Source: Actinacidiphila paucisporea (GTDB taxonomy: Bacteria; Actinomycetota; Actinomycetes; Streptomycetales; Streptomycetaceae). From it: a stretch of 64,000 nt of DNA. Below the pieces are notes generated by a model. It worked only from the letters and a program-made list of their open reading frames with translations, did no database searches and was not told where the DNA came from. The stretch lies in NCBI RefSeq assembly GCF_900142575.1, contig NZ_FRBI01000017.1:62001-126000 (forward strand). Direction: 5' to 3'. A program made the position numbers and the translations under genes. Of this stretch, positions 55,101 through 62,001 are shown in pieces (position 1 is the stretch's first letter; each line of letters starts with the position of its first letter).

Positions 55101-56904
55101 GCAGGGCGGTAATTCGGCCGCTGTCGCTGCTGAGGGTGAGGTGGTAGCCGCCGCTGTGGAGGATCTCCGCGGGCACGCCGTCGGCGTCGTGGGTGATCGC
55201 ATAGGAGTTGCCGTTGCGGTCGGTGACTTCGGTGAGCGGCAGCTGCATCGGGTCGCCGGGCGAGGCCGTGGCTCCTGGGACGGCGGCGAAGTGGAGGGTG
55301 TGGCCGGCTTCGGTCTTGGTGATCCGGAGCGGAGCGCCGGGTGTGCCGTCCCATTCCAGCGGCCAGCGTGGGCCGTGGGCGGGCAGGGCGGGGGCGCCCG
55401 GCCGCGGGACGGGGTAGAGCAGGATCGACCCGTCGGCGTTGACGAACACCACGCCCTGGTCGTCGAGTTCAAGGCGTTGGTCGAGGGTGGAGGCCCAGGA
55501 GGGTCCGAAGAAGCGGCCGATCCGGTAGGACGACAGGTGGGTGCGTTCCAGGACCAGGGGGAGGGTGCCGGGCAGGGTGATGTCGGTCTGGGTGAGGATC
55601 ATGTCGCCGGTGGCGACGTCGATCGGGTCCGAGAGGCACTTCTTCGCCGCCTGCTCGATGGCGGCTTTGGCGGGGTCTTCTGCTGCGGCCCGGGCGCCGT
55701 TTTTGACGGCTTGTTCTGCGGCGTCTTTTGCTGCGTTTTTGGCGGCGTCTTCTGCGACGGTTTTGCCTGCGGCGCTGCCGCCATCGGTGGCGATGGCCAG
55801 GAGGATGTTGCCGACGAGGCGGCCGCCTGCTTCTGAGCCGTCGGAGCCCCAGCCGGTGCCGAGGATGATACCGGGGAGTCGTTCGGGGTGGGCGGTCATG
55901 TCGACCAGGCCGGCGGCGGTGGCGTTCAGGTGGGTGAGGTATTGGGCGGGGTGGGTGAGGTTGTAGGGGTCGGTCGGGTTGAGGCCGCGGGCGAATTTTT
56001 CGAGGTCGGTGAGTGAGCGGACGAGTCCGCCGGCAAAGTGCTCTGCGGCTATGGGTGCGGCTTTTCCGACGTCGCCGAGGTCGTTCTTCATGCGGCCGGT
56101 GAAGTCGGGCTTGGCCGGGGCGAGTTTGGTCGCCGCCTGGACCTTGGTCTCGGCGGTGGTTGCGGCGTTGTCGCGTTGCTTGCGGGCGGCGTCCAGGGTT
56201 TCTTTCGCGGTTTGTTTGTCTTTAGCGCCGGGGTCGGTGAACGCGGCTGGTGCGACGGGTTTGGTTCCGGGGTCTTTGCCGTCGTCGACCTTGTCGTTGT
56301 AGGCCTTGACGTCGTCGTGGTAGGTGTCCACGCTCGCGTTGTAGGCGTCAGCGGCGGTCTTGCGTTTGGCGACGCCCTGCTTCCACAGGCGGACGGCTTC
56401 CTTGGCTTGCCCGATGGCCCAGTCGACGGTTTCGGCGTAGGTCTCCAGGGCGAGTCCGGCTTCGGCGCATGCGGTGGCGGCGTGCGCCCACTTGGCGGGC
56501 TGCGGCTTGAATTTCGCCCGGAAGGCGTCCGCGCCGGCGCCGTCCCAGTCCCCGGGGTCGAGGTGCGACAGGCCGGTGTGGCCGTTGTCGAAGGCCAGGG
56601 AGAGCTTGGCCAGGTGCAGGACGGCCTCGCGGATCTTGGCCGGGTCCCCGTGCAGGAGTTCCTTCGGGTCGTCGGTCTGCCCGAGTTGCTGCTCGGCGAC
56701 GTGCGCGCCGAGGTTGTCTGCGATGTGGTCGCCCTGGTCCTCGACCCAGTCGGCGGCGTCATCCAGGCCGACATGGTCGAGCCCGTCGCCGACGATATGG
56801 GCACCGTCGTCGATGATCTCGCCGGCCTTCTTCTTGACCTTGTCGACGCCGTGCTCGATGCCGTCCCCGACGCTGTTGACGGCTTTCCGAAGGCTGAACC
56901 CCAT
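52132..56904 (-). CDS. Full-length RHS-repeat toxin with T7SS-type N-terminus
   Basis: A 1590-aa polymorphic toxin. The N-terminal 300 residues are helical with a WXG-like turn (DPGDWDGAGADAFRAKF) and coiled-coil stretches, as in T7SS-exported RHS effectors. A small hydrophobic/Ala-rich link is followed by DUF6531 (DPIDVATGDMILTQTDITLP, near residue 435), about 25 YD repeats, and the RHS core end YYDPETARYISPDPLGL. The C-terminal tip of about 110 residues (LRIHGPDGTAPVGSNSASGE, then HNPNSPNYNPNAANATHIPW) resembles polymorphic toxin type 30. I place the start at the ATG 56904 because a promoter ends at 56941; a GTG at 56937 is also in frame. An immunity gene abuts the stop. Confidence 0.88.
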   Translation of the reverse strand: MGFSLRKAVNSVGDGIEHGVDKVKKKAGEIIDDGAHIVGDGLDHVGLDDAADWVEDQGDHIADNLGAHVAEQQLGQTDDPKELLHGDPAKIREAVLHLAKLSLAFDNGHTGLSHLDPGDWDGAGADAFRAKFKPQPAKWAHAATACAEAGLALETYAETVDWAIGQAKEAVRLWKQGVAKRKTAADAYNASVDTYHDDVKAYNDKVDDGKDPGTKPVAPAAFTDPGAKDKQTAKETLDAARKQRDNAATTAETKVQAATKLAPAKPDFTGRMKNDLGDVGKAAPIAAEHFAGGLVRSLTDLEKFARGLNPTDPYNLTHPAQYLTHLNATAAGLVDMTAHPERLPGIILGTGWGSDGSEAGGRLVGNILLAIATDGGSAAGKTVAEDAAKNAAKDAAEQAVKNGARAAAEDPAKAAIEQAAKKCLSDPIDVATGDMILTQTDITLPGTLPLVLERTHLSSYRIGRFFGPSWASTLDQRLELDDQGVVFVNADGSILLYPVPRPGAPALPAHGPRWPLEWDGTPGAPLRITKTEAGHTLHFAAVPGATASPGDPMQLPLTEVTDRNGNSYAITHDADGVPAEILHSGGYHLTLSSDSGRITALHLQDPSAPDEPATLVRKYGYDAVGNLTGLTNSSGLPHQFSYDAASRITSWTDRNDTTYAYTYDQRGRCVATSGTDGFLSSTFAYDDATRTTTFTNSVGHRSTYTHNAAYRLISETDPLGHTTRREWDTANRRLVALTDPLNHTIRYSYDSDGNLVSLVRPDGAFATAEYNVFGLPLRISEPGGAIWTHTYDDFGALLSTTDPAGAVTRYHRNFRGALVGRTDPLGRTHRYEVNAAGLPMGTTDPLGHTTHVERDDFGHLTAFTDPLGCTTRMEWTPDGKPKWRESTDGARETWRWDGEGNLTAFSDPAGHTTRYTYTHFDLVASRSGPNGAVRTFEYDTELRLRQVTDALGHHWTYTYDPAGRLTSERDFSGRTLTYTLNAAGQLIGRTNGAGETHAFVLDCLGRVTEQRASTGEVATYTYDDAGRLVSAANSVATLSYVRDELGRPLTETVNDRTTRYTYDAAGRRTSRTTPSGHVSAWTYDAVGRPEELVTSAGSLTLAHDAAGRETERRIGGNLLLTQRWDTTGRLTGQAVVATQPAQAERLLNNRTYAYRDDGYLAEVQDVLDGTRRYDLDAVGRITAVHASTGTEIYDYDATGNLTRAMVPGNAGTPTDRDFSGAIIRRSGRTVYQHDAQGRLVRKTLRHLSGAKKTWTYAWNAEDRLVRAVTPDGLTWRYTYDPLGRRIAKLHSLDGTSHTTTFAWEGTRLAEERSPEGRTTTWDYAPGTHTALAQTTSRAVLLRPDPNSPASPPPGPPSSSGADLSFYAVITDPVGSPTELVAQDATIPWHSRHDVWGVAHPASESSGEAYCPLRFPGQYADDETGFNYNYHRYYDPETARYISPDPLGLIPADNHYGYVDNPLAWQDALGLAPCKGYDLRGKDPMSIVPDDAKIRELTPHSGGGSQYGLEYSWKNDAGQTVRLRIHGPDGTAPVGSNSASGETYRIQIGRQYQDEAGNLYHHQSHNPNSPNYNPNAANATHIPWPSEYPGL

Positions 56905-56940
56905 CCGCCCCACCCCCCACGGCAGTACGACAGTCACACG

Positions 56941-56968
56941 AATCTAGCAACCATCCGTATCCACGTCA
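56941..56968 (-). promoter_or_regulatory. Promoter candidate of the RHS toxin gene
   Basis: On the minus strand TGACGT (56968-56963) and TAGATT (56946-56941) are separated by 16 bp, ending 36 bp before the ATG. The block is conserved in front of the decayed RHS gene at 48671-48698. Confidence 0.5.
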
Positions 56969-57195
56969 TCACCACCAGGGACGCGGATGCCCGAGCACGC
57001 CCACGGCGCAGGCTCGCCCGCCGGCCGTGCCTCCTTCTCAGGGCCTCGACCCACACCGCCGGACGCGCTTTCCCCGGGGGCCCAGAAAGCGAATGGCACC
57101 AATTGACCGCCATATGCGGTGCGGCAGTGGTGCGGGTTCTTCAATTGGTCCAGACAACAAACAAGCCCCAAGTCAATGACCTGGGGCTGTGCAAT

Positions 57196-57242
57196 GGAGC
57201 GTATGACGGGAATCGAACCCGCGCTCTGAGCTTGGGAAGCAC
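57196..57242 (-). repeat. att-like tRNA-Gly 3' fragment, copy 5
   Basis: 47 bp with two differences; the one at the anticodon-loop side (GGGAAGC) brings it closer to a true tRNA-Gly(CCC) stem. Hairpin at 57165-57187. Left arm pair CGGTGCGG/TGGTGCGG at 57117 and 57128 ends 61 bp before the core; right arm TGGTGCGG/TGGTGCAG at 57350 and 57361 starts 108 bp after it. Confidence 0.85.
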
Positions 57243-57378
57243 GGGGGTCTCATCGGCATCCGTGCTGGTCAGGGATGTGAGCGGTCCTGAAGTGTTCGCG
57301 AGACCGGGCCCGATGGTGACCGTAGTTGACCGCTCTGTACCGCTGTGCGTGGTGCGGATGTGGTGCAGCGGGCAATAG

Positions 57379-57837
57379 CTACCGGTCGTGGAGGACGGTG
57401 GGTCGTGTGACCGGTACGACGGTGAGGAGGCCGTCGAGGCCCTTGTAGTCGTCGGGGTTGGTGGTGAAGAGGGGGAGTTCTTCGGCGATGGCGATGGCGG
57501 CGATCATGAGGTCGGCGACGCGGCGGCGGGGTTTACGTCCGGCGCCGATGACGGCGGCGCAGACCCTGCCGTAGATGCGGGCGGCTTCGGTGTCGAAGGG
57601 GATGGGGTCGAACTCGTTCTCGGCACGTTGCAGGATGTCGAGGCGGCGACCCCGCTCCGTGTGCTCGTCGTAGTCGCTCTGCTCCTCGTTCCTGCGCACC
57701 TCGTGCGGCCCCGCGGAGAGCTCGGCCAAGGTGATCGCGGTGATCGCCACCTCGGCTGGAAGCTCCGCGGGATCGAGCCACCTGCGCAGGATGACGATGT
57801 TGGTGTCGAGCAGGCCCTGGGCGTACTCAGCGGGCAT
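57379..57837 (-). CDS. PIN-domain toxin (VapC-like), copy 2
   Basis: A 152-aa PIN ribonuclease, near-identical to that at 37334. It keeps the usual Glu (ITLAELSAG) that is Gln in copy 1, together with LLDTNIVIL and VADLMIAAIA. Overlaps the antitoxin by 11 bp. Its stop lies only 11 bp from the right arm repeats of tRNA fragment 5, so the module edge is sharp. Confidence 0.9.
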   Translation of the reverse strand: MPAEYAQGLLDTNIVILRRWLDPAELPAEVAITAITLAELSAGPHEVRRNEEQSDYDEHTERGRRLDILQRAENEFDPIPFDTEAARIYGRVCAAVIGAGRKPRRRVADLMIAAIAIAEELPLFTTNPDDYKGLDGLLTVVPVTRPTVLHDR

Positions 57838-58096
57838 AGGGGTCGTCCGCCTCCTGCTCGGCTGTGGCGTCCTGGTCGGCCCGGAACGCCTCCAAGGAGA
57901 CGTCCGACGCAGTACGAGACATGGCGGCGAACTCCGAGCGTGGGACGAACCGCCGACGCCGGCGGAGCGGAACCAGTTCCCCGATCTGATGCCCGTCACG
58001 GGTGACGGTGAAGGACTGCCCGCCCTGGACGGCGTCCATGATCTCTTTGGACCGGCTGCGCAGATCGCGCTGGGTGATCTCGGGCTGAGCTGTCAT
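57827..58096 (-). CDS. Phd/YefM-type antitoxin, copy 2
   Basis: An 89-aa Phd/YefM antitoxin with an apparently native N-terminus (MTAQPEITQRDLRSRSKEIM). It has an ATG start at 58096 and overlaps the PIN gene. The promoter must lie in the 40 bp between it and the truncated ATPase. Probably the functional parent of the damaged copy at 37782. Confidence 0.88.
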   Translation of the reverse strand: MTAQPEITQRDLRSRSKEIMDAVQGGQSFTVTRDGHQIGELVPLRRRRRFVPRSEFAAMSRTASDVSLEAFRADQDATAEQEADDPYAR

Positions 58097-58136
58097 GGAA
58101 CCAAGGTAGCACCTGGTAGCACCACGTGCTCTTGCT

Positions 58137-58409
58137 GTAGATGAGGACGAGGCCCGCGCTCTGGGCTTCGGCGGCGAGGGTGTCGGCGATGCCCTGGCAG
58201 GTGATCCATTCGGTCGAGGTGGCGGTGTGGTGGTGCGTCTTGGGGAGTCCGAGGGCACCGGCGCGTTTGTCCAGGCGGCCGGTGCGGGTCACGGTCAGGC
58301 CGTGGCCGCGGAACTCATCCTCGATCGGCTTCCGTAACAGGGTCTTGCCCGTGGAGTGCGTTCCGGTGATGCCGATACGGGTGGGCGCGGAGGCAGGGGC
58401 GGGGGTCAC
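58137..58409 (-). pseudogene. P-loop ATPase, truncated by the toxin-antitoxin module
   Basis: The first 90 residues of an AAA/kinase-like ATPase are present: Walker A ITGTHSTGKTLL and LGLPKTHHHTATSTEWITCQGIADTLA. The sequence stops matching at about 58140, immediately next to the toxin-antitoxin operon; the remainder of the protein is gone. The GTG at 58409 overlaps the exonuclease stop (GTGA), showing that the two were once one operon. Confidence 0.75.
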
Positions 58410-59011
58410 CACAGCGTGGGGTCCTCTTCGGGTCGGGGGGCTCCGGGCAGGCTGGGTGGGACGGCTGCGGTGACGAGTTCGTCCCAGGTGGGGTAGTGGG
58501 CGGCCATGGAGATGAGCAGTTGGGCGGTGGCGTAGGCGTCGTAGGTGGCGCGGTGGCGGCCCGCCGCGGGCGCGGCGCTCAGGTCGGGGGCGAGGTGGGT
58601 GATGAGGGTGTCGAGGCTGTATCCGGGCAGGTCGGGGTGGGTGGTTTTGGCCAGGCGGAGGGTGTCCAGGACGCCTGTGGGGTGCCAGTCGGGGAGATGG
58701 GCGGTCAGGACGCGGTAGTCGGTGTGGGCGTTGTGGGCGCAGATCCATGCGGTGCCGAGCAGGTCGTGGACGGCGCCGGAGAGGTCGTCCCACGGGGGTG
58801 AGTCGGCGAGGCAGTCGTTGGTCAGGCCGTGGACGTGGGCAGCGCGCGGGGTCACTGGCCGGGGCGGGCGGATCAGCCACGCCCCGGCGGCGGAGGTGTC
58901 GGGCCGGCCCTCGCGGATCGGGAGGGCGGCGACTTCGACCAGGTCCGGCGGGCTGGCGCCGTTGCCCTCGACGTCCACGACGAACAGGGGCGGCCAGGCG
59001 CCGTAATTCAC
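58406..59011 (-). CDS. 3'-5' exonuclease (DnaQ/DEDD family)
   Basis: A 201-aa DEDD exonuclease. Exo I is VVDVEGNGASPPDLVEVAAL (D-x-E), Exo II lies at WICAHNAHTDYRVL and Exo III at GRHRATYDAYATAQLL (H-x4-D). The GTG start at 59011 overlaps the stop of the preceding relic. Stand-alone members act in DNA or RNA trimming; here it was coupled to the now truncated ATPase. The catalytic residues are intact. Confidence 0.85.
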   Translation of the reverse strand: MNYGAWPPLFVVDVEGNGASPPDLVEVAALPIREGRPDTSAAGAWLIRPPRPVTPRAAHVHGLTNDCLADSPPWDDLSGAVHDLLGTAWICAHNAHTDYRVLTAHLPDWHPTGVLDTLRLAKTTHPDLPGYSLDTLITHLAPDLSAAPAAGRHRATYDAYATAQLLISMAAHYPTWDELVTAAVPPSLPGAPRPEEDPTLW

Positions 59012-59238
59012 GGGGCGGTTCCGTTCTCCGCCGGGTCGGGCCAGCCGATGGGGGCGCGTCCGTGCAGGCGGTGGTGGTGCGGCTTGCTGCGGTCGTGGCA
59101 CTGGAAGCCGTAGCCGTGCTGGAGGAAGTAGCGCAGCGGTTCGTCCAGGCCTTCGACGATGATGGCGCGTTCGTCGATCTCGACGGGGCCGGTTGCACCG
59201 AGGACACGTGCGTCGGCCGTTACCTGGGCGAGGCCCGG
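59008..59238 (-). pseudogene. C-terminal relic of an uncharacterised protein
   Basis: The frame reads ATGPVEIDERAIIVEGLDEP, then FLQHGYGFQCHDRSKPHHHR, ending at 59008 and overlapping the exonuclease start. Its upstream part is missing (an in-frame stop lies near 59240), so only about 75 codons of the old operon's first gene remain. Family unknown. Confidence 0.5.
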
Positions 59239-59359
59239 ATGTACTCAGGCGACGGTGAAGCGGCCGTGGAGGACCGAGGCGACCGTGTGAACGCCGGGCG
59301 TCGATACCCTGCCCGCATAGGGAAGTGCAGACGGAGCGCCAGGACACGTCGTCACCTGG

Positions 59360-59995
59360 GTGGAATCATCTCCCCTGGCGTTGATCGAGGATGCTGTCGC
59401 CGACGGGCGTGAGCTGTTCAAGCCGCTGGTAGAGCTCACGGCGGAGGAGCGGCGGCAGGTCATTACGCTCCCGCCCACGATCGCTCGTCTCAAGGCGGTG
59501 CGGCATCTTGTGCTCTACGGCAGCAACCTGGTCCGCATTCCGCCGGAAATCGGGCAGATGGAGAGCTTGGAGGAGTTCAGCCCCTACACCTCCCACCGAC
59601 TGCACTGGTTTCCTTACGAATTGACTCGGTGCAGGAACCTGATGCGCAGCACGGTCAGTACTCGCTCGCTCTACGGAAACATCAAGCTGTGCCCCCATTT
59701 CCCTTTGCTCCGCGAACGAGAGCTGTGGGCAGCCGAACCCGATGCCGGCCACATCGAGCCCGGCGCCTGGGGCGGCGAGGCGATCCGCTCCTGCAGCGTC
59801 TGTGACCAGACGCTTCCCCTCTCGGGCCCGCACCAGGTCTGGATCTCCTTGCGCGTTGCCACCGATGTGCTGCCGCTTCTGGCCAACGCCTGTTCCCCGG
59901 TCTGCATCGAAGCGCTGCCCGAGCCTCCCACCAACTATGTGGCCACTCCCCACCGGGGCGGCCAGGAGGTCGCGCAGCCGCCGACGCGTTACTGA
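59360..59995 (+). CDS. Leucine-rich-repeat protein
   Basis: A 211-aa protein with one or two bacterial LRR units (LKAVRHLVLYGSNLVRIPPEIGQMESLEEF) and a C-terminal domain with paired Cys (SCSVCDQTLP). Streptomyces genomes carry related short LRR proteins of unknown role. GTG start at 59360, without a clear ribosome site. It is the only plus-strand gene of this module. Confidence 0.65.
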   Translation: MESSPLALIEDAVADGRELFKPLVELTAEERRQVITLPPTIARLKAVRHLVLYGSNLVRIPPEIGQMESLEEFSPYTSHRLHWFPYELTRCRNLMRSTVSTRSLYGNIKLCPHFPLLRERELWAAEPDAGHIEPGAWGGEAIRSCSVCDQTLPLSGPHQVWISLRVATDVLPLLANACSPVCIEALPEPPTNYVATPHRGGQEVAQPPTRY

Positions 59996-60178
59996 CGAAG
60001 ACCCCCGCCGGGTAGCGAGACCAAACCTGTCACCCAGCCATGCGGCAGCCCCAACTGCGGTCATCGGTCACATCCGCGTGCCGCGATTCACCGCCCAATG
60101 GCACGGGATATGGCACGCGCTCTCGAATTGGTCCAGACAACAAACAAGCCCCAGATCAATGACCTGGGGCTATGCAAT

Positions 60179-60225
60179 GGAGCGGATGACGGGAATCGAA
60201 CCCGCGCTCTGAGCTTGGGAATCAC
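60179..60225 (-). repeat. att-like tRNA-Gly 3' fragment, copy 6
   Basis: Consensus 47-bp sequence. Hairpin at 60148-60170. Left arm pair TGGCACGG/TGGCACGC at 60099 and 60111 ends 61 bp before the core, the same arm type as copy 2. Right arm TGGTGCGG at 60333 and 60344 starts 108 bp after the core. Confidence 0.88.
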
Positions 60226-60489
60226 AGGCGCGCTTCCGGCGTCGGTGCCGGTCAGCGCCACGTGCAGTCCTGAAGTGGCCGAGCGGCCCGCGCTATTGGT
60301 GACCGCGGCTGACCGCACCGTACCGCTGTACGTGGTGCGGATGTGGTGCGGCCGTGCGACTCGCTCAGCATCGCCGAGCACCACCTGATCGGCAGCAGGG
60401 CAATACTGCTTCTACGACGTCTCTCGACCTGAGCCCGGTGGCCTGCGCCGACCGGTCAGCCGACCTCTGTGCCGCGCGCAGGCGAAGAC

Positions 60490-60753
60490 TCATGCTTCCG
60501 GGCAGGACGAGGTGAATTCCTCCAGCCATGCGCGGAAATCTTCCGGGCCGTAGAGAAATGTCCCGGGACCGGTCATCGAGTCGGCGCCGCTCAACTCGTC
60601 GAGTGCGGGCTAGACCGCTTCCTGTCCCAGCAGCAGGTCGTCACCCTGCATCGTCTCCAGTGCCCAGTCGGCGATCCCGGAGACATCGGCGGCGGAATCA
60701 TTCACCAGCGATTCCAGCCTCGTCTTGACACGATGGGTAAGGCGCTCGTCCTT
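60490..60753 (-). pseudogene. Dead copy of the RHS immunity gene at 46070
   Basis: The same protein as at 46070-46333 can be read (SLVNDSAADVSGIADWALETM; MTGPGTFLYGPEDFRAWLEEF). The start ATG is changed to AAG, and a Trp codon has become TAG at 60610-60612. A few codons of the RHS toxin end (LIGTL and stop) are preserved just upstream, so the immunity gene was copied together with the end of its toxin gene. Confidence 0.85.
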
Positions 60754-60871
60754 TCCTCTCAGGCTCGTGGGTGTTGTCAGAGAGTTCCGATGAGGTATGA
60801 GGGATGCGGGCCGGCGTTCAGGCCCGCTCCGGGCCGTTTTCTGGTCCACTTCCGGCCCGTGGTCCGGCGGC

Positions 60872-61921
60872 TCAGCGCCGCGCCGCGGCCCGGCGGGTGC
60901 GGGTCGCCCGCCTCGCGGCGGACGGAGGCGCGGGAGCGGCGGCGGGGTTGATCGTGCCGGCCGCGGTCTGCGCCTGGTTCCCCGCTTCGAGCACCGAGGT
61001 GACGATCTGCCGCAGCGCCTCCTCGCGCTGTCCGCTCGCCTCCAGGTTGTTCGCGATGCGCTCGGCGGCGAGGAAGTAGCCGTTCAGCACGGGCTGGTTG
61101 AAGTAGTGGTTCATCTGGGCCAGCGCCTGCTTGTAGACCATCATGTACGTACGGCCCAGGTAGCCGGAGAGCGCGGAGCCCAGCGCGGCGACGCCCCCGA
61201 CGACGAGCTGCTCCGAGGTGCGGCTGAGGGTGAAGGACAGGGCCGCGGCGCCCGCGATGACGGCCATGCCCACGCCCATGGCGGCCAGGCCCGAGCGGAA
61301 GGACTTGTTGGCCTGCCGGGTGGCGATGTCGTGGTATTGGTCGAGCAGAACCCGGTTGAACTCGACGATCGCGGGCAATTCCATGTTTTCCCGGAGGCGT
61401 TTGGCGGCCTGCTCCACCTGCCGCTCGCGCTCCGCGGTACGGGCCGCCGTCGCGACCAGCCCGAGGAAGAGGACGACCAGCGACCCCATCAGCAGCACCA
61501 GCGCAAGGTAGCCGACGCTGAATCCGGCGATATCGCGGTTCTTGTCCTGGTACTCGGGCTCCTGGGCGACGTAGTACGTGAGATAGCCGCTCGCGGGGAG
61601 CAGGAGCAGGAAGGTCGCCGTGATCACCAGCCGGCGCAGGTACCGGGAGATGGGCAGCAGCCGCCGCATGGTGGCGTCGGGTAATCGCAGGAAGCCGTAG
61701 AGGAGGGTGGACAGCGGCTTGTCGGCGTCGAGCAGATTCCCGACGCCGTCGATGGCGTTCACCAGCAACTGGCGGGCGTCGTTTCGGGGCTCCTCCCGGA
61801 CGTCGTCCGCGGCCTCGGCGTCCTTCCCGCCGGCCTGCTCCGGCGAGCGGTCGCCGCCTGCCTCGACCTCCGCCGGCGGCGCGGCCCGCTCGACGCTCTG
61901 CTCCGCCGCGTTCTCCTCCAC
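60872..61921 (-). CDS. Two-to-four-helix membrane protein (TRADD-N-associated type)
   Basis: A 349-aa protein. A variable acidic N-terminus is followed by helices at about 115-132 (LVITATFLLLLPASGYLTYY) and 152-173 (GYLALVLLMGSLVVLFLGLV). A coiled-coil-like segment (FNRVLLDQYHDIATRQANKS) comes next, and then helices at about 235-280 (GLAAMGVGMAVIAGAAALSF; VVGGVAALGSALSGYLG). This resembles the TRADD-N-associated membrane domain, proposed in bacterial conflict systems; the assignment is from memory. The GTG at 61921 follows GGGGGAA. Confidence 0.6.
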   Translation of the reverse strand: MEENAAEQSVERAAPPAEVEAGGDRSPEQAGGKDAEAADDVREEPRNDARQLLVNAIDGVGNLLDADKPLSTLLYGFLRLPDATMRRLLPISRYLRRLVITATFLLLLPASGYLTYYVAQEPEYQDKNRDIAGFSVGYLALVLLMGSLVVLFLGLVATAARTAERERQVEQAAKRLRENMELPAIVEFNRVLLDQYHDIATRQANKSFRSGLAAMGVGMAVIAGAAALSFTLSRTSEQLVVGGVAALGSALSGYLGRTYMMVYKQALAQMNHYFNQPVLNGYFLAAERIANNLEASGQREEALRQIVTSVLEAGNQAQTAAGTINPAAAPAPPSAARRATRTRRAAARR

Positions 61922-62001
61922 GTCTTCCCCCCGGACGTCAGAGGGCCGCGCCCCGGCGGGTCGGAGCAGCGGAATGGTCCCTCGCCGCCAGTGTCCGTCA
62001 T

